Shown here: one piece after another, positions 45,765 through 59,380 of the stretch
Layout of the letters: each line of letters starts with the position of its first letter
Numbering within the stretch: the stretch's first letter is position 1
NCBI GenBank assembly: GCA_030052745.1
Contig: JANBVO010000002.1
Location: 1,364,001-1,428,000 of the forward strand
DNA from: Pleurostoma richardsiae
Taxonomy: Eukaryota > Ascomycota > Sordariomycetes > Calosphaeriales > Pleurostomataceae
DNA: 64,000 bases
Direction of reading: 5' to 3'
The notes under the pieces: model-generated
Told to the model about the DNA's origin: nothing
Database searches by the model: none
The model's input: the letters and a program-made list of their open reading frames with translations, nothing else
Translations under genes and position numbers: made by a program

Positions 45765-48700
45765 ATGTCGTATAACAGATTAGGCAAGTTTCCTTTCCCA
45801 TTGTCGTCGTCTGCTGTGGCACCTTACGTATCCCTCCTTCCCTTCATCCAGTCCACTGTGGCTGCCTCTCCTGCCACTTCCTAGCAACCCAACACAAAGC
45901 AAGCTGCTTGGCCAGTTAACCCAGATCCCACTATATTCTCTTCACTTTGTCGTCTGTTCTGCTCGAGCACTGTTGTCCTGCAACGAGCCGTGTTCTCTTT
46001 CTCTCTTCTTTGGCGCAGGCAGCCCTTTACCAGCAAGCTCAGAGAGCTCGCACCCCACCCCCGCGGCCCTGGAAACGCTCTGAGCGAACTGCCTCCGTGT
46101 TGCAGCTTGTCTAACTCTGCCGCCCTCTAGACGACGACTACTACGATCATCACCCTATGGACAATCGGGTCCATAGGACGCCCTCGCCGGGCCATCCACT
46201 CCAGCAGGGCTACCAGCTGGAAGACAACCCCTATGGCAGGCAACAGCCGCATAACCTCGATGTACCAATGGGCCCTGGTAGATATAGCCCTGGCGACTCC
46301 CTCCAAATGCAGACGGCCGTGAGTTAAAGACTCCTTGATCAAGGAGACTACAGCGCAGACCACTGACAAGAATGGCGTCGCAGCAATCTATGGAGAACCT
46401 TGGAGGTCACTATGACCAGCCAGGCTACCACGACTACGCGGTAGCCCCGGAGGCGCATCACGATGCGTACTACAACCAGCCTTACGAGCCGCATCCTCAG
46501 GAAGCACCCGCCGCCGGTTTCGATATGAGCACTGCAGGTTACGACTATGACGACCAACGACCGATGCTGCAACACCAAGACTCTCAAGCGAGCGATCCCT
46601 ACAAAGATCAACCTCCCCAGCAACCAGCGCAACCCATCAAGCGCTGGAAGACGGTGAAGCAGGTGCTTCTGTACCGGGGAAACCTGGTCCTTGACTGCCC
46701 TGTTCCGCCTAGGCTACTCAACCAGCTCCCTCATGGCGAACGCGACGAGTTCACTCACATGCGCTACTCGGCTGCGACATGCGACCCTTCGGAGTTCTAC
46801 GAGAGCAATTTTACCCTGCGGCAGAAGCTCTTCAGCAAGCCGAGGCACACGGAGCTGTTTATCGTGGTAACGATGTACAACGAAGACGAGATCTTATTTG
46901 CGCGGACCATGATTGGCGTGATAAAGAATGTCGAATACATGTGCAAGCGGACGGAGAGCAAAACATGGGGCAAGGATGCCTGGAAGAAGATCGTGGTCTG
47001 CATTGTCAGTGATGGTCGTGCCAAAATCAACCCGCGGACTCGGGCGCTGCTTTCGGGAATGGGTGTCTACCAGGAGGGTATCGCCAAGCAGCAGGTTAAC
47101 GGCAAGGACGTGACATCTCACATCTACGAGTATACCTCGCAAGTGGGGTTGCAGATCAAGAACGACGTCGTCCAGCTCGTCCCGAAGCAGCAGCCCGTCC
47201 AGCTCCTCTTCTGTCTTAAGGAGAAGAACCAGAAGAAGATCAATTCTCATCGCTGGTTCTTCCAGGCATTCGGACGGGTGCTGGATCCCAACATCTGCGT
47301 TCTTATCGATGCCGGTACGAAGCCCGGTGGCAACTCCATCTACCATCTCTGGAAGGCGTTTGATCTCGAGCCAATGTGCGCCGGCGCTTGCGGAGAGATC
47401 AAGGCCATGCTGGGGACTGGCGGTAAGAACCTGATCAATCCACTGGTGGCTGCACAGAATTTCGAGTACAAGATGAGCAACATTCTGGACAAGCCACTCG
47501 AATCGGCATTTGGCTTCATTTCCGTTTTGCCAGGTGCCTTCTCGGCCTACCGCTATGTCGCTCTGCAGAACGACAAGAACGGACAGGGCCCGCTGGAGAA
47601 GTACTTCGCAGGCGAGAAGCTCCATGGTGCAGGCGCTGGCATCTTCACGGCAAACATGTATCTTGCCGAAGATCGTATCCTCTGCTTCGAGCTTGTCACA
47701 AAACGGAACTGCCACTGGATCCTTCAATACGTCAAGTCCGCGAATGGCGAGACTGACGTGCCGGACACGGTCACCGAGCTGATTCTACAGCGTCGACGAT
47801 GGCTGAACGGCTCTTTCTTCGCTGCCATCTACGCCATTGCCCACTTCTATCAGTTCTTCCGGTCTGATCATTCCATGCTACGGAAACTCGCCTTCTTCGT
47901 GGAGTTCACATTCAACACCATCAACATGATCTTCGCCTGGTTTGCTATCGGTAACTTCTTCCTGGTCTTCAAGATCTTGACGACAAGTTTAGGAGACGAC
48001 GACCTCCTGGGCAATGTCGGCACCATCTTGGGCGTGGTATTCGAGTGGCTGTACGGCGTATCTCTCATCACATGCTTCGTCCTGTCCATGGGTAATCGTC
48101 CAGCTGGATCCGGACGGTATTACATGGCCATGGTCATCTTCTGGGCCATTATCTTCGTGTAAGTCTTATGTCCTTTGCAACCCACCAATAAGAGCTGTAG
48201 CTAATCGTGTTTCAGTTACCTCATGTTTGCTGCTATCTTCATATCCGTCAAGGCAATTCAAGCAGACGTGACGGATGGTTTCAGCGTATCCGACCTCTTC
48301 AAGAACCAAGTCTTCTATACCCTCATTATCTCGGTCATGTCGACCTACGGCATCTGGTTGATTGCCTCGCTCCTCATGTTCGACCCATGGCACATGTTCA
48401 CTTCCTTGGCCCAGTACATGCTCCTGACGCCGACCTTCACCAACATTCTCAACGTCTACGCCTTCTGCAATACGCACGACATCTCCTGGGGCACTAAGGG
48501 CGATGACAAGCCGGAGAAGCTGCCTTCGGTCAACACAAAGGACGGCCAGGGCAAGACGGATCTCCCGGATGAGGGCGACCTCAACGCTCAGTACGAGCGC
48601 GAGCTGCAGGTCTTTGGTCGCAAGGCGGTCAAGGAAGTCAAGGCGCCCACGCCCGCGCAGCTCGAGGAGAAGCAGATGGACTACTACCGTGGCGTGCGCA

Positions 48701-48918
48701 CCGTCGTCGTGCTGGTGTGGATGTGTACCAACTTCGCCCTCGCAGCCCTCGTGCTGAGCACGGCCGGCCTCGAGAAGATCACGCCCACCGACGCCACCAA
48801 GTCGAAACGCGCCACGTACTACATGGCTGCGGTGCTGTACTCGGTCGCCGTCCTGTCGGGCTTCAAGTTTCTTGGCGCAATGTGGTTCTTGGTCGTTCGG
48901 ATGTTCCGGGGCGTATGA
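45765..48918 (+). CDS. Class I chitin synthase
   Basis: Four exons (45765-45783, 46131-46318, 46384-48158, 48216-48918) give 894 residues. The enzyme polymerises UDP-GlcNAc into chitin at the plasma membrane. After a Gln/Tyr/Pro-rich tail, the chitin-synthase core begins near [20 protein letters not shown]. Catalytic motifs are present: QNFEY (about 427-431), EDR (about 498-500) and QRRRW (about 538-542). Several membrane spans follow, ending [21 protein letters not shown]-type and [20 protein letters not shown] segments fit filamentous class I better than class III. Exon 1 ends ATTAG before GCAAGT, so the 347-bp first intron would be GC-AG; only this join keeps [18 protein letters not shown] in frame. 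For intron 2, acceptor 46383 gives a normal 65-bp intron, whereas 46353 would leave 35 bp. A downstream start at 46158 is the alternative. Confidence 0.95.
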
Positions 48919-49781
48919 TGCCACCGGCCGGCTCATTTTGCATTTTCCTTGTTTCAACACTCATGTCTGTTTACTATCTCTGCCTTTAGCAAAACAGCCT
49001 TTTCCTCTTGATCCTCTACGAAACATGGCGATGACTTTGGTGAGAAGAAGAAAAGCAAGAACATGGCTGGCACACGCATGCATTGTGTGGATTCATGAGT
49101 TTCCGATCCTGTCTGTAGCCTCTTCTTGTTTCAACTTTCCCCATTTTGCTTTCCTGGAGATAATACCCCCGCTGGATGGAAAGATAGGGTTGAATACCTG
49201 GGGAATGACAGGGGCTGCAGGATCGTCGATAGTGGAAGGTAGGATAGTTGCCGTCGGGGAAAGATGGCTGGCGGATGCGTGGTCGCCTAGGCTTCTCGAT
49301 GTAAATGTTAATATGGTTCTTTGCATCCACTGTGTTTCCACCTCCGCTGGGAACGAGAAAGTATCTGTGATGTCGGACATTGTGATAGTCTGAGTCTACT
49401 CTCTCTCACTCCTGTTGCGGTCTTATCCCATGCCTCAGCAAGTAATTGAGCAGGCAGGCTTTGCTTCAGAAACCCCTTTGGCGTTCATGTCTTTTGGTTT
49501 GCATTGAGCCTAGTTGACGAGTATAGCATTACAACAAAAAGAGGACTTTCTTGAGCCGCATAGTTATGTTATACAGGGAGACATATCGAGTCAGACACGT
49601 GAAGCCATCTTTCTACGAGTCCTTTCAACGATCGGTCCCATTTTGCTTCTCGTATTATACAGTGACTATGGAGGCACTATTTTTGGGCCACGCGAGCGCG
49701 AGTACCTTACATGGAGGCAACCTCTTTGAATTCTACCTAAGATTCCACGAGGTCCAATTCCCATATACGAGCCGTAATCCT
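48919..49781. other. Convergent 3' intergenic region
   Basis: This lies between the stops of the chitin synthase gene and SLY1 and holds their 3' UTRs. The ORFs are short and unrecognisable. Confidence 0.55.
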
Positions 49782-52237
49782 TCACGACGCAACCTCATGC
49801 CCGAGCTTGTCAAGCTCACTATGTATGAACTCAGCGGCGTTCATGAGCTCCGTGCTGCCGTAGACGATCCTCTTCTTGGACCGGTCCGTGGCGGTCCGCT
49901 TGCTCCAGTCAAGCAGGTTGCCGTACTCGTCCATGCTGCCGCCGCCGACGGTGAAGACGATGGCGTCGGAGAAGCCCTGGCGGCGCTGGCCGAAGGACGC
50001 CCCCGTGCCGGGCGCCTGAGCCCCGGATATGACGCTCGGCAGGCCGCCAGGGGCGGGGGAGGAGGTGCCGGCGCGCAGGGCCGCGGAGGGCGGGGGCATG
50101 GTGCCGCGGGCGTTGGCGGAGCGGGGGTCGAAGTACAAGTAGTGCTCGGTCTTGGAGATGGCGGAGGAGGAGGCGCTCGAGGGGTCCATTATGGACTCGA
50201 CGATCTTGGTGACGGTGAGGTCGCGGTTGGAGGGGATCCAGTTCTTGATGCCGCCGATGAGCGAGTCCAGATTCGCAGACAGGGCGCCGGTCGGGACGCC
50301 TGACTCCTTGAGGCGGTCTGTGAGGCGGGAGGAGATGTTGGAGAAGCGGTGGAAGAGGTCGGAGGAGGAGGACTGCTGCTGTTGGGATGAGGAGTTGATG
50401 GTTGTGAGCTGAGTCATTTTCGTCGTTGCGCGAACTCTGAGAGGGTGGAGGTTAGAAAGCGCTCTCTGCGGGATGTCAAGAAAGCATCATTGGGCACACT
50501 CACTGCCTGACATAGGATAAGCTCGTCGTGTCCACTCCAGCCTCTTTAAGGGCCTCGTCGAACTGCTGCCATTCTGCCCGGCTGACATCCTGCTCCGTGC
50601 TAAGGAACCATATGATAAAAAACCGGAGCTTGTCTACGGGCTCCCCTTTATCTGAGTCCTTGATGAGCTCAAGCACCTGAGCCTTCGTAAGCTTCATCAC
50701 ACCCTCCTCGAGAGTGAAGTAACTATCTAGCTTGCGCTGCTTGATACCAGCGAGGACGGCGGCTAGGATATTCATGTGCATGTCGAGGACCGCTTTCCTC
50801 TCTCTCAGTTCTGGTAGCAGAGTAATGGCAGCCTTCAGGTGCTGTGCGCTGGCACTTGTGTCATTTTGGAGGTCTTCCAGGTCTGTCACACCCGTCTTCT
50901 TGGTGACTGCAGCGGCATCCTCCTTATACCGCGTCAGCTCAGCATCGATATCCTCGGCTACCTATCGTGTGGCATTAGCTGAAGTTCGGATCGCAAAACA
51001 CGGTTTTACATAGATCCATACCTGTGGAAACGGCAGGCCAGAGTTCTTCGCCCAGAAGAAATCCTGAGCTGTCAGATCATAAGCCTTCTTGGTGACTCCT
51101 TTACTAGGATTTGTTTCATCGATAGGCGTCTCGATCGTGATCCGGTTCAACTTCATATTTAGAACCTAGTTGAAACATTTGGTCAGATACGCAGGCAATT
51201 GATTACTTTGAAAGCTCAGAACACTCGAACACAACAGAGAGTCTTGAGGGATGGCCTCCAACTTACATCCTGGACAAGACTTTGGTAGGTCCATTGGTGG
51301 GATAGCATTGGGACGATATCGACGTTCCGGTCGAGAATTACGAGAACAGGGCGGGACGCGGGCGTGCCAGTGGACGAAGCTGGGCGATTGCCTGAAGATG
51401 AGAAAAGGTTGTCCTTGGAATTTAGTATGTGATCCCTCAATTTCCTGTCGAGCTTCGCCGCTATCATTTCGGCGGCAGCGCCTTTAGGGGCTCGTATTAT
51501 CGGGATCGCGCCTATAACCGCGTTAGTCGTCCAAATGTAGAGACGTCTTGCCGTTCTCCGACCTACCGAGTGTTACAGTGACACTGAAGAGGCCACTGAC
51601 AATCCTGTCTATGACATTGTCTAGCTCCTCATCACTTGTTTTGGCACTGTTCAGGCTCCAGTATGTGTTCTGCATGCCCAGGGAGAACAAATCGGGTTCT
51701 GTGACGATGAAGTTCAGGTATTGGTCGTATAGCTGTGCAATATGCTCGGAAGTTCCCGCTGAAGCCGTCTCGGAAGCGAATTCCTCCAGTAACGGCCGTG
51801 GGATCGAGGAGAGAAAGTTGATGTAGGCAGGGGTATAGAGGCCCTTCTGCAGATCGGTTGTGATCGCTTTAAGGTTCACAGAAGTCGGTTCCACGAGGTA
51901 TATAACAGGGACATCGGGTATGGCATGCCGTGACGAGGCGATGTGCAAGTGTATCGTCACCCCCATAGAGCGCAGGTCGCTCACCCTCATCACTGAAGAT
52001 ATCACATCGCGCCCGAGCTGGTCGAACACTAGTACCTTCCATTGAATGGGCGCATTTGACGCTAGAAGGCCGTTCGACTGGGGATCGTCATTCTCGCTGG
52101 ATTCGACTGCCTCGTTCAGATTAAGTATCTTCTTGAGAGATGCTGCAGGACGTTAGCAACGGAGGAACAGTGTGAGGAACATGCGAGCGGGACTGACCGA
52201 TCTGTCTATCCCGCAGCGAGTTGCCTTGCGTAGCCAT
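49782..52237 (-). CDS. SLY1: SLY1, Sec1/Munc18-family protein of ER-Golgi fusion
   Basis: Six exons (52237-52198, 52142-51567, 51511-51267, 51165-51022, 50961-50504, 50436-49782) join in frame to 705 residues. The start [20 protein letters not shown] and the block [20 protein letters not shown] are typical of Sec1 proteins. [19 protein letters not shown] with [20 protein letters not shown] is the conserved domain-2 signature. The C-terminus carries [20 protein letters not shown], seen in SM proteins. SLY1 binds the syntaxin Sed5 and drives SNARE assembly in ER-to-Golgi and intra-Golgi transport. A Ser/Gln/Pro-rich insert (about 100 residues) before the last block makes it slightly longer than yeast Sly1. 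The choice of SLY1 over VPS33/VPS45/SEC1 rests on the start and overall pattern. Introns are 55-102 bp. Confidence 0.93.
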
Positions 52238-54678
52238 ATTTGCAATCCTGAGACTGAGAGGAAGCGACTGGAGCTGGTCGTGTAATGCGCAATGGCCAGA
52301 TCAGTGCATGGCTTCGAAGTGAGCAGCGGGATGAAGGAGTCGTCGTAGGTAGCTTCGCTTTGCGCAAACCCACTGGCAGATGGCGAAGATGGCGAGGATG
52401 GCTTGTGCGGGCCAATAGCGACTCGAAATGTTGCCACAGTTTCAGTGGGAATCTTTGGGCGGGATAAGAACACGTTCTCACACCCCAAGGCTGAGTTCGG
52501 CTGTTGCGTGTAGTGCTGGAAGCTTCTTGACAGCTTTCAGTTCGATCCCATTCACGGCTATCGCACAAGTACAGCTGTTCGCAGGCCCCAAAGCTGCTTC
52601 CAGGTACGTACTCCAATCCACTACAGGTAGGTAGGCTCCAGTACAAAGGCGGCGTCGGAGCTCGGGTGGACACAACATCCGATGGACGCTTGCCCGTTTT
52701 CTACTAGCGGAGTACCTGATTAGGCGATGCTTAGGCCACATTCCTCTCCTTTCATCTGCTCTTCAGAGGTTTGCCACTGCCCACGTGACTTCTAGCTTTG
52801 TCCGTGGCTGGAATTTCCGCTTGCTGGCCACGGCTGATTGCGAAACAATGACCAGCTTTTCCTCCTCCAGCAACGACATCCCCTCATCGTATCCCTCACT
52901 CTCCCTTCCTCTCAACCATCAATAGACGAGTTTGTCGCCCGCGCTGCCTCAGTCAAATAGATTTGGAGATCTGGCAGCTTCTCCCTGCCTAGCGACCTTA
53001 TCAGCTGCAGAGTGGTAACGCGCGGGTGTGATATACGAAGACTTCTCCCTTCTTCCGCAATCCCCTTCTCGTGTTCCGGTCTTCTGGGAAAGACGGGAGA
53101 CAAGCCTGCGCACCATAGATACGCCATAATCATGCTGTAGCATCTCCTCTTCTTCATTTCCAACGGAGGGGAGAAGCCATGCGGCGGCACCAAGGTGGCA
53201 GGAAGAAGGAAAGCCGCTGTGGGAAGCTCTAACGGTTGAAGGGTATGTATGCATCGACGTCCTCTCCCTTCCACTTTCCCCTTGCCCGGCAAGAACTGCA
53301 CAGCACATCGTATCTTCGCTTGCATTGCATGAATACACACCCTTCGCGCGGTCCGCATGTCACAGCCTATAATTTGTGACGTGATGGAACTGTGTGGGAT
53401 AGATCCGACGCGTTGGCAGCGGTCGTGATCAGCGGTTGCCGGAAGAGTAACCCTTAAGAAATTCCCGCCTGAGGGATAGGCAGAGGTGCATCACTCGACT
53501 GAGCAAGAGGAGAGAGGCTGCCTTAGATACGGATCCCCAAATTCTTGAATATGGAGAGACTGATGGCAATCATTGATAATGCATCTCGATGTTGCCACAC
53601 TCAATTCATACAGGTTTGGCGTCACGGTTGCATGCTCAGCTGCCCTAGGAGGATTGCAGCGACATCTTGCAGGGGCTATAGCGATCAGAGAGACGGAGAG
53701 AGAGCCGGCTCCGAGATACAGTTTGGCGATCAATCCAACCAACTCGTCCAGTTTTACACGGCCAAAATCAGAACGGGGGATATTGTTGGGAAATGCGCCT
53801 TTTCATGGTACAGCTGAAGACGCCCATAATGGTCATTGATGGGGTGAGAGACAGCCGCAATACGGTTCGCTCAGCCGGGATCCAACCTCACTGTGTCAAT
53901 CAGCGTCAGCACCAGCAGCGCCCGCCGCCAGCACCAGCATGCAGCATCCCCTCAGCGACTCCAGTTTTCGGATCCGACGGGCTCTCTCTGTCTCTCCCTC
54001 CCCTTCCGGATGCTCCTTCAATGCCGTGCAGCTGTTTCTATCCTACCGAGTCTCTCTCTGCCTGCCACCGAGGGCAAATCGTTTCCGCGTTTGCTTTTCG
54101 CATCCCTTTCAGCAGTCTGCTTCTTTGCCCCTCTCACCTTCGATCGCCTTTGATGTGCCTGGCAGCTGATTCATACTTCACGCCTTAGACTATTCCGCCT
54201 TGCCTGTTCCGGTTTGGGGTCCTGCCCACCCCCGTCGTCGTCCTATTCAGGAATAGTGCCTCGCTCTCTCCCGCTATCTAGGATCTTCTGATAGCGACAC
54301 GCCTCAACCTCAACATTCCCCACCCTCCCTTCGCAGCTGCAGCGGCGAAAGCTTCAGTTTCGCTTCATCGACGAAAAGCCAACCTTCAGGACGCGAAAGA
54401 ATTGTTCGTAGTGAAATATCTGGAGAGTCTCCCGAGGCAAACACTGTTCACTCCTTAAAAAAAGAGGATCTGGTGCCGTTCTTTGATTCCCTTTCAGACG
54501 GTGCAGGTACTCTTTGTACCTGGCTGGGCGCCTGTTGCCCCTACATACACGCCCCTCCTAAAAACACTTTTGTCACATCTATCTGCACGCCCCATCCTGG
54601 ACGAAGCAGTGGACGAGGCACGTGACTCCCTTCACAATACACCCCCCTGATTGAAGGTCCTTTTGTGTTCTGCCCACC
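52238..54678. other. Divergent intergenic region (2.4 kb)
   Basis: Promoters of SLY1 and the zinc-finger gene. The ORFs (up to 155 codons) lack recognisable features. The right 700 bp are pyrimidine-rich on the plus strand, which fits a long 5' UTR for the zinc-finger gene. Confidence 0.5.
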
Positions 54679-57600
54679 ATGGCTCAAGGGCCTCATGACG
54701 AAGCCCATATCTGGGGTCAAAACGACTTCTCGGATGTTTCGTTCGGAGGTGACCTTCAGTTTTCGTTCGCCGGCGACCACAGCAATCCTCCGTCGGCATT
54801 CCCTCAGAGCTACGACGCCCACGCCCTGGGTTATTATCCAGCTGCGGACCATTCTCTGCCGCAGGGCCAACAACAGAGGGTTGGAGAATACCTACAACTG
54901 CAGCAGTCCGATCATCCTCAGAGCCACGGACCTCCCACTGGGCACTTGAGGCCGCTCGCCCCAAACTCGTCAGCGCCTCTTCTTCCCGCGAGTCAGAACT
55001 TCACAACTCCCAATCCGTCCTCTCTGATGACAGGTCAGGGCACTGAGACTGGAAGATATTTCTACGGCCAGAATGGCATCAACCCTGATTTGAATACTCA
55101 GGATGTCGGTCAAAGCTATAGCCTCCCTCGACATGACGTGGAGTTCAGATCGGATGTGAACTATAACAATATACAACCGCAGAGCGACAGCGCGAGTTCA
55201 GCCTCCAGAGTATATAGCCAGGATGGCTCCACCCTTCGCCCTGTCTATCAGTCTCATATGAGCCCTTCGTTCTCAGGAGTGGCCACTCCAACCTCGCGCG
55301 TGGAAAGCCAACAGTATCCTCAGTTGCAACAGTATGCCTTTCATCAGCAAACTGTTGCCAATTCCAACTACGCGCCGAATGGTTCCTTTATCCAGAGCCA
55401 GTACAGCCACAGCCCCGCGCCATCGAGAGGGACTACAACTCCGACCAACGACTGGCCGCGGCCTCAAGCCGGCTACCAAGGCCAGGGGTATCAACCAATG
55501 CCTTCACACCTGGCGCCTATTAACCGAGTGTTGACACCGAAATCCCAAGAGAATCGGCCAGTTTCTTTGTCTCCCGCCTTCGTGGGGGTCCAGACGACAC
55601 TTTCGTCCGAGCAGCTGATTGATCCATCGCAGCCCAGTCATGGACAAGTTCAACCTGGATTACAAAATGCGAACAAGCAATCGCTTCCTCTGCCGACCGT
55701 GAATCAACCAGGTAGTCAACAGATCCGGCGCGAGGCTGGCGTAGATGGAGTACGAGCTCAGTCGCATGCAATGGTCACGAACGCAGTTGCAAGAAACCAA
55801 GGCGCGGCTCCTCTGCCCACCACTATCATCCCACGAGTGCTCGGTGCGACAGATGTACAGAGAAACAGAGCCGCTACGGGTACTGCTTATGCCTCATTCG
55901 GTATCCCCAGGGAGTACCCCAAACCGACCCGTGTCTCGGACTTTCGTGCGGATGTCAAGCCAGAGCTAGCAGCTCGGTTTGGAAGACCCCAGGACGCCGA
56001 TCAACGCTTGCCTATCAAGATATATGCCCGTTGCTCTAATGCTAATGACGCCGAAATGGCTTCGCTGGATCGTGAACTCAGACAACTGATCCAGGCCAAG
56101 GGTAAGCCATGAGCCACCCACCATACTGCTATGACAATTTTTACTAACAGCGGACTAGATTTGACTTGGGACCAGTACAAGAACAAAATCAAGAGGCCCC
56201 AGCAAAGAGGTGCCGGCTCGGCTGTAGCGATCTCGCAGTCCCTTGATGAGCCTGACGAGGGAGATGAAGACCCTGATACACCCGTAAGTGCAGACTTTGC
56301 TGCCGTTAGCACATATTTCCGGCAAAACATACACCACATCAACTCGACATTTGGTTATGCAGTGATATGGATGCGCTTTACGTCTGCCCGTTTCTGGTGA
56401 TGTTTAACTAATGTATTCGTGCACGCAGGCTCGAAGCGAGACCCGGCCAGAAGACCCGGCAGAGGCTGCCTACTGGGATGCATGGGGTATTGTTGATATC
56501 GATCGATTTGGCACCCGAGACGCGACTGGTATCGCGACTGCCGTTGCTGAATACGGAAAGCTCATCAGGACCCTATCCGAGCAGATGTCGGTGGAGAAGA
56601 AGAAGCTGAAACAGGCAGACCAGGCAGGACGGGAAGCCGACGTCATCCGCCTCAAGGACGATGTGGCTCTCAGGCAATTGGCCCTTCAGAAGGCTTTCGA
56701 GGCCGGCGAAGAGTTTGGCGATCCTCAAGTCCTAGCTAACCTGGGAGGCAACAAAAAGCTCGTGTCTGACCTGGTCACCGCTCTCATTCACGCCTACAAC
56801 TCCTCTGACTTCACAGGGCCTTTCGCAAAGTCTGTCCTCCGCTTGATGGCACATATCACCACGATAACGCATGAGCTTCTCTTTGTGTCGCTCCGATTCA
56901 AGCCGATACATAAAAAATTCCTAGCCAAGGGTGACGAGGAAGTCAAGGCACTGGTCGATGAAATCGTTGCGAACGCTGAGAGTAGGAGTGAGGCGGTCAG
57001 CAAGAGCAACAATGAAGGTGGCTCTACCGATGCTAAGTCTTCAACGCCTGACCCAACCAACTCCTTGACATCACAAACAAAGATGGCGATAACTTCGGAC
57101 CCGAAGAAGATGGCCGCTGTGGAGATTGCAAAGCAGAAGTCTTCTGGAGCGGGCGCAAGAGTGCCATCTGATTCGTCCCCTTCAAAGCGGCCTCGAGATG
57201 ATGAACCGGATTCCAGAAATGTAAAGAAGGTTGCTGTTGAATCCGCTACCGGCGGTGCTCCGCAACCTACAAAGGTGGCGGCACCGAAGGCCGTGCCCAA
57301 TGGCACAAATCAGGCCACTCAACCAAAGCGCTGGGCTGGAACAGGGCTACTACCTGGAAAATCCCGTCCAGTTGCAAAGCCGGTGTCAAAGGTTGGAAGC
57401 AACAAGCCTGACAGCAGCAAGCCCGAACCTCCTAAGACACCCGCTGCTGCATCTACGAAGCGTGAGGTGCCCAAGACCACTAGTTCGAAACCTGAACCCC
57501 CAAAGAATAGGAAATCAGAATCGGACAAGAGCGAACCACCCTCTTCTGGTCGTTCCGTACTCGGCGCATTACTTGAGGAAATCGCGAAGCCGAAGAAGGC

Positions 57601-59380
57601 TCCGCCGCCGGCGCCGACACCAGATTCGAGCAGTGAAATATCAGAGACTCCTGAAGAGAAAGAACGTCGTCTCCGTAAGGAAAAGCGGCGCAAACTTCGC
57701 GTGACATGGAAAGAGGATCTTACGCAGGTTCGGGTATTCCACAAAGATGATGCTGAAGATGATGAGATTAACAGCATGGTTCCTGGTGCCCGGGATGAGC
57801 GATCTGAAGGCTTGTCACTCAAACGAGGCCACGAAGAAGGCATCAAACTCGATGAAGATGAGGATGATGATCCCCCGTACCGGCCGTGGGAAGCGCCTAA
57901 TCCCATAGACTTCTCAGTGATACCGAATGAGAAGAGGCAGAAGTCTTTCGTAACACGCGGCGGAGTTCTTGAGTTTGAAACCGACCAGCAGAAGTTTATA
58001 CGGGAACGAGAGAGCCGCGAAATTATGGCTTACTATGAACATCCATCGCAAATTCCCCCCACCCCTCGATCGCCTCGCCCCGTCCCGGAGAAAGAGCCCG
58101 CCCTCCCAGCGGCTCAAGGAGCGTATCTGCTGAGTTCAACACCGCAGCTTCAGGAGATTCATCGGAGGTGGAAAGATGTGGATCAGTCGGGTTTGATGAA
58201 GGCCCTACGCAATGCTTTGGAGAGAGGGGAGACGTCGGGAACACGAAGTGGAGCTGGCCATGTTCCCTCGAAGATTGTCGATCCTGCGGCCGTATTGACC
58301 GGTCTTGGAACGCTCGCAAGTTCCAGCCAACAGGCTGCTCTGCCTTATTCTGAGCAGCGTGGTCTTCCACAGGACGTCCTGGCGCGCCAGCAGCTAACAT
58401 CTTTGTCCAGAGATGACCAAGTATTGGAGTTGCTCAGAAGAGTCAAGTCTTGGAAGGATCCTGAGCCCTCTCAGCCTAGAACTCTGAGACGTCATGACTA
58501 TCCGGACGTTAAATTGCAGCAGGCTGCCGATGCGGTCGAGGAGATTGCAGAGATGCTTAAGGGCAGACCATTCCCACCAACCGAACCTCCGGAGTGGCTC
58601 AAGGAGGATGCCACACGGATGGCAGAATGGTGGCACGGGTATACCAGAGACAAGCAGCGAGAGGCACAGCGCCTCCAGGAGGGTCAGTCGCTCAGCACCA
58701 TGCAGGTCAGCCAGCCAGCGCAACCCGCAAGTGTTCAACAGGCTGCGACATCGGCCCAAGACAGTAACACGGCGGCGTGGATGGCGTACTATGCACAACT
58801 CAGCCAGGCTCAGCCGCAGCAACAGAACCCGTATGCCCAGTACTATGCGACATATACTGCCCAGGCAAAGCCGTCTCAGCAACCGACTCCTGCGCAGTTG
58901 TCTGCCGATCCGAACTCTCAACTTCAGGCCTTGTTGGCAACGTTGGGTTCAGGCCCTCAATCTACTCAGCACACTAGTGCCCCCTCCGGTGTCACCGACC
59001 CCCAGCTACAGGCTCTCCTAGCAAGCATGGCCGCGACTCCGCAAGCAGCACCGGCGATGAATGCCTCTAATCCAAGCGACCCCGCCTATCAAGCCTACAT
59101 GCTGGCTCTAGCGCAGTATGCTGCGGGTCAGCAACAGCCCAGTAATGGTGATTCGAATGGCGCCTCCGCGCAGACACACGAGCAACAGTCACGCCAGCAG
59201 AAGGGTCAGACGTCGAACCCACGCTCGGGTTCGAGCTCCCGCGGAGACAAGTCGTCATCCTCATCTATCCCCCCTCATCTCCGAGGCATCAACCGCGAGA
59301 AGATTGGCACCAAACCCTGCGTATTCTGGGCTAATGGCACCTGTAACAAGGGTGACAAGTGCACTTTCCGCCACGACTAG
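54679..59380 (+). CDS. CCCH zinc-finger protein with RVTW PP1-docking motif (PNUTS-like candidate)
   Basis: Three exons (54679-56101, 56159-56283, 56429-59380) give 1499 residues. The first ~430 residues are Gln/Ser/Pro-rich and disordered. From about 465 to 700 lies an alpha-helical region (YWDAWGIVDIDRFGTRDATG, then ALHAYNSS-type helices and FAKSVLRLMAHITTITHELL) that could be a TFIIS-N/LW-like domain. A Lys/Pro/Ser linker leads to RRKLRVTWKEDLTQVRVF, with RVTW at 940-943, a textbook RVxF/W PP1-binding motif. The block FVTRGGVLEFETDQQKFIRE follows, then a Gln-rich stretch. The C-terminus is a single CCCH finger with C1480, C1488, C1494 and H1498 (CX7CX5CX3H). RVxW plus a C-terminal CCCH finger is the layout of animal PNUTS (PPP1R10) and, in part, of fission yeast Ppn1 in the cleavage-polyadenylation factor. 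Orthology is inference. Confidence 0.85.

Noticed and set aside
46894-47727. 277-codon antisense ORF inside chitin synthase
   Set aside because: It lies opposite the conserved catalytic core and its sequence has no family resemblance; a shadow.
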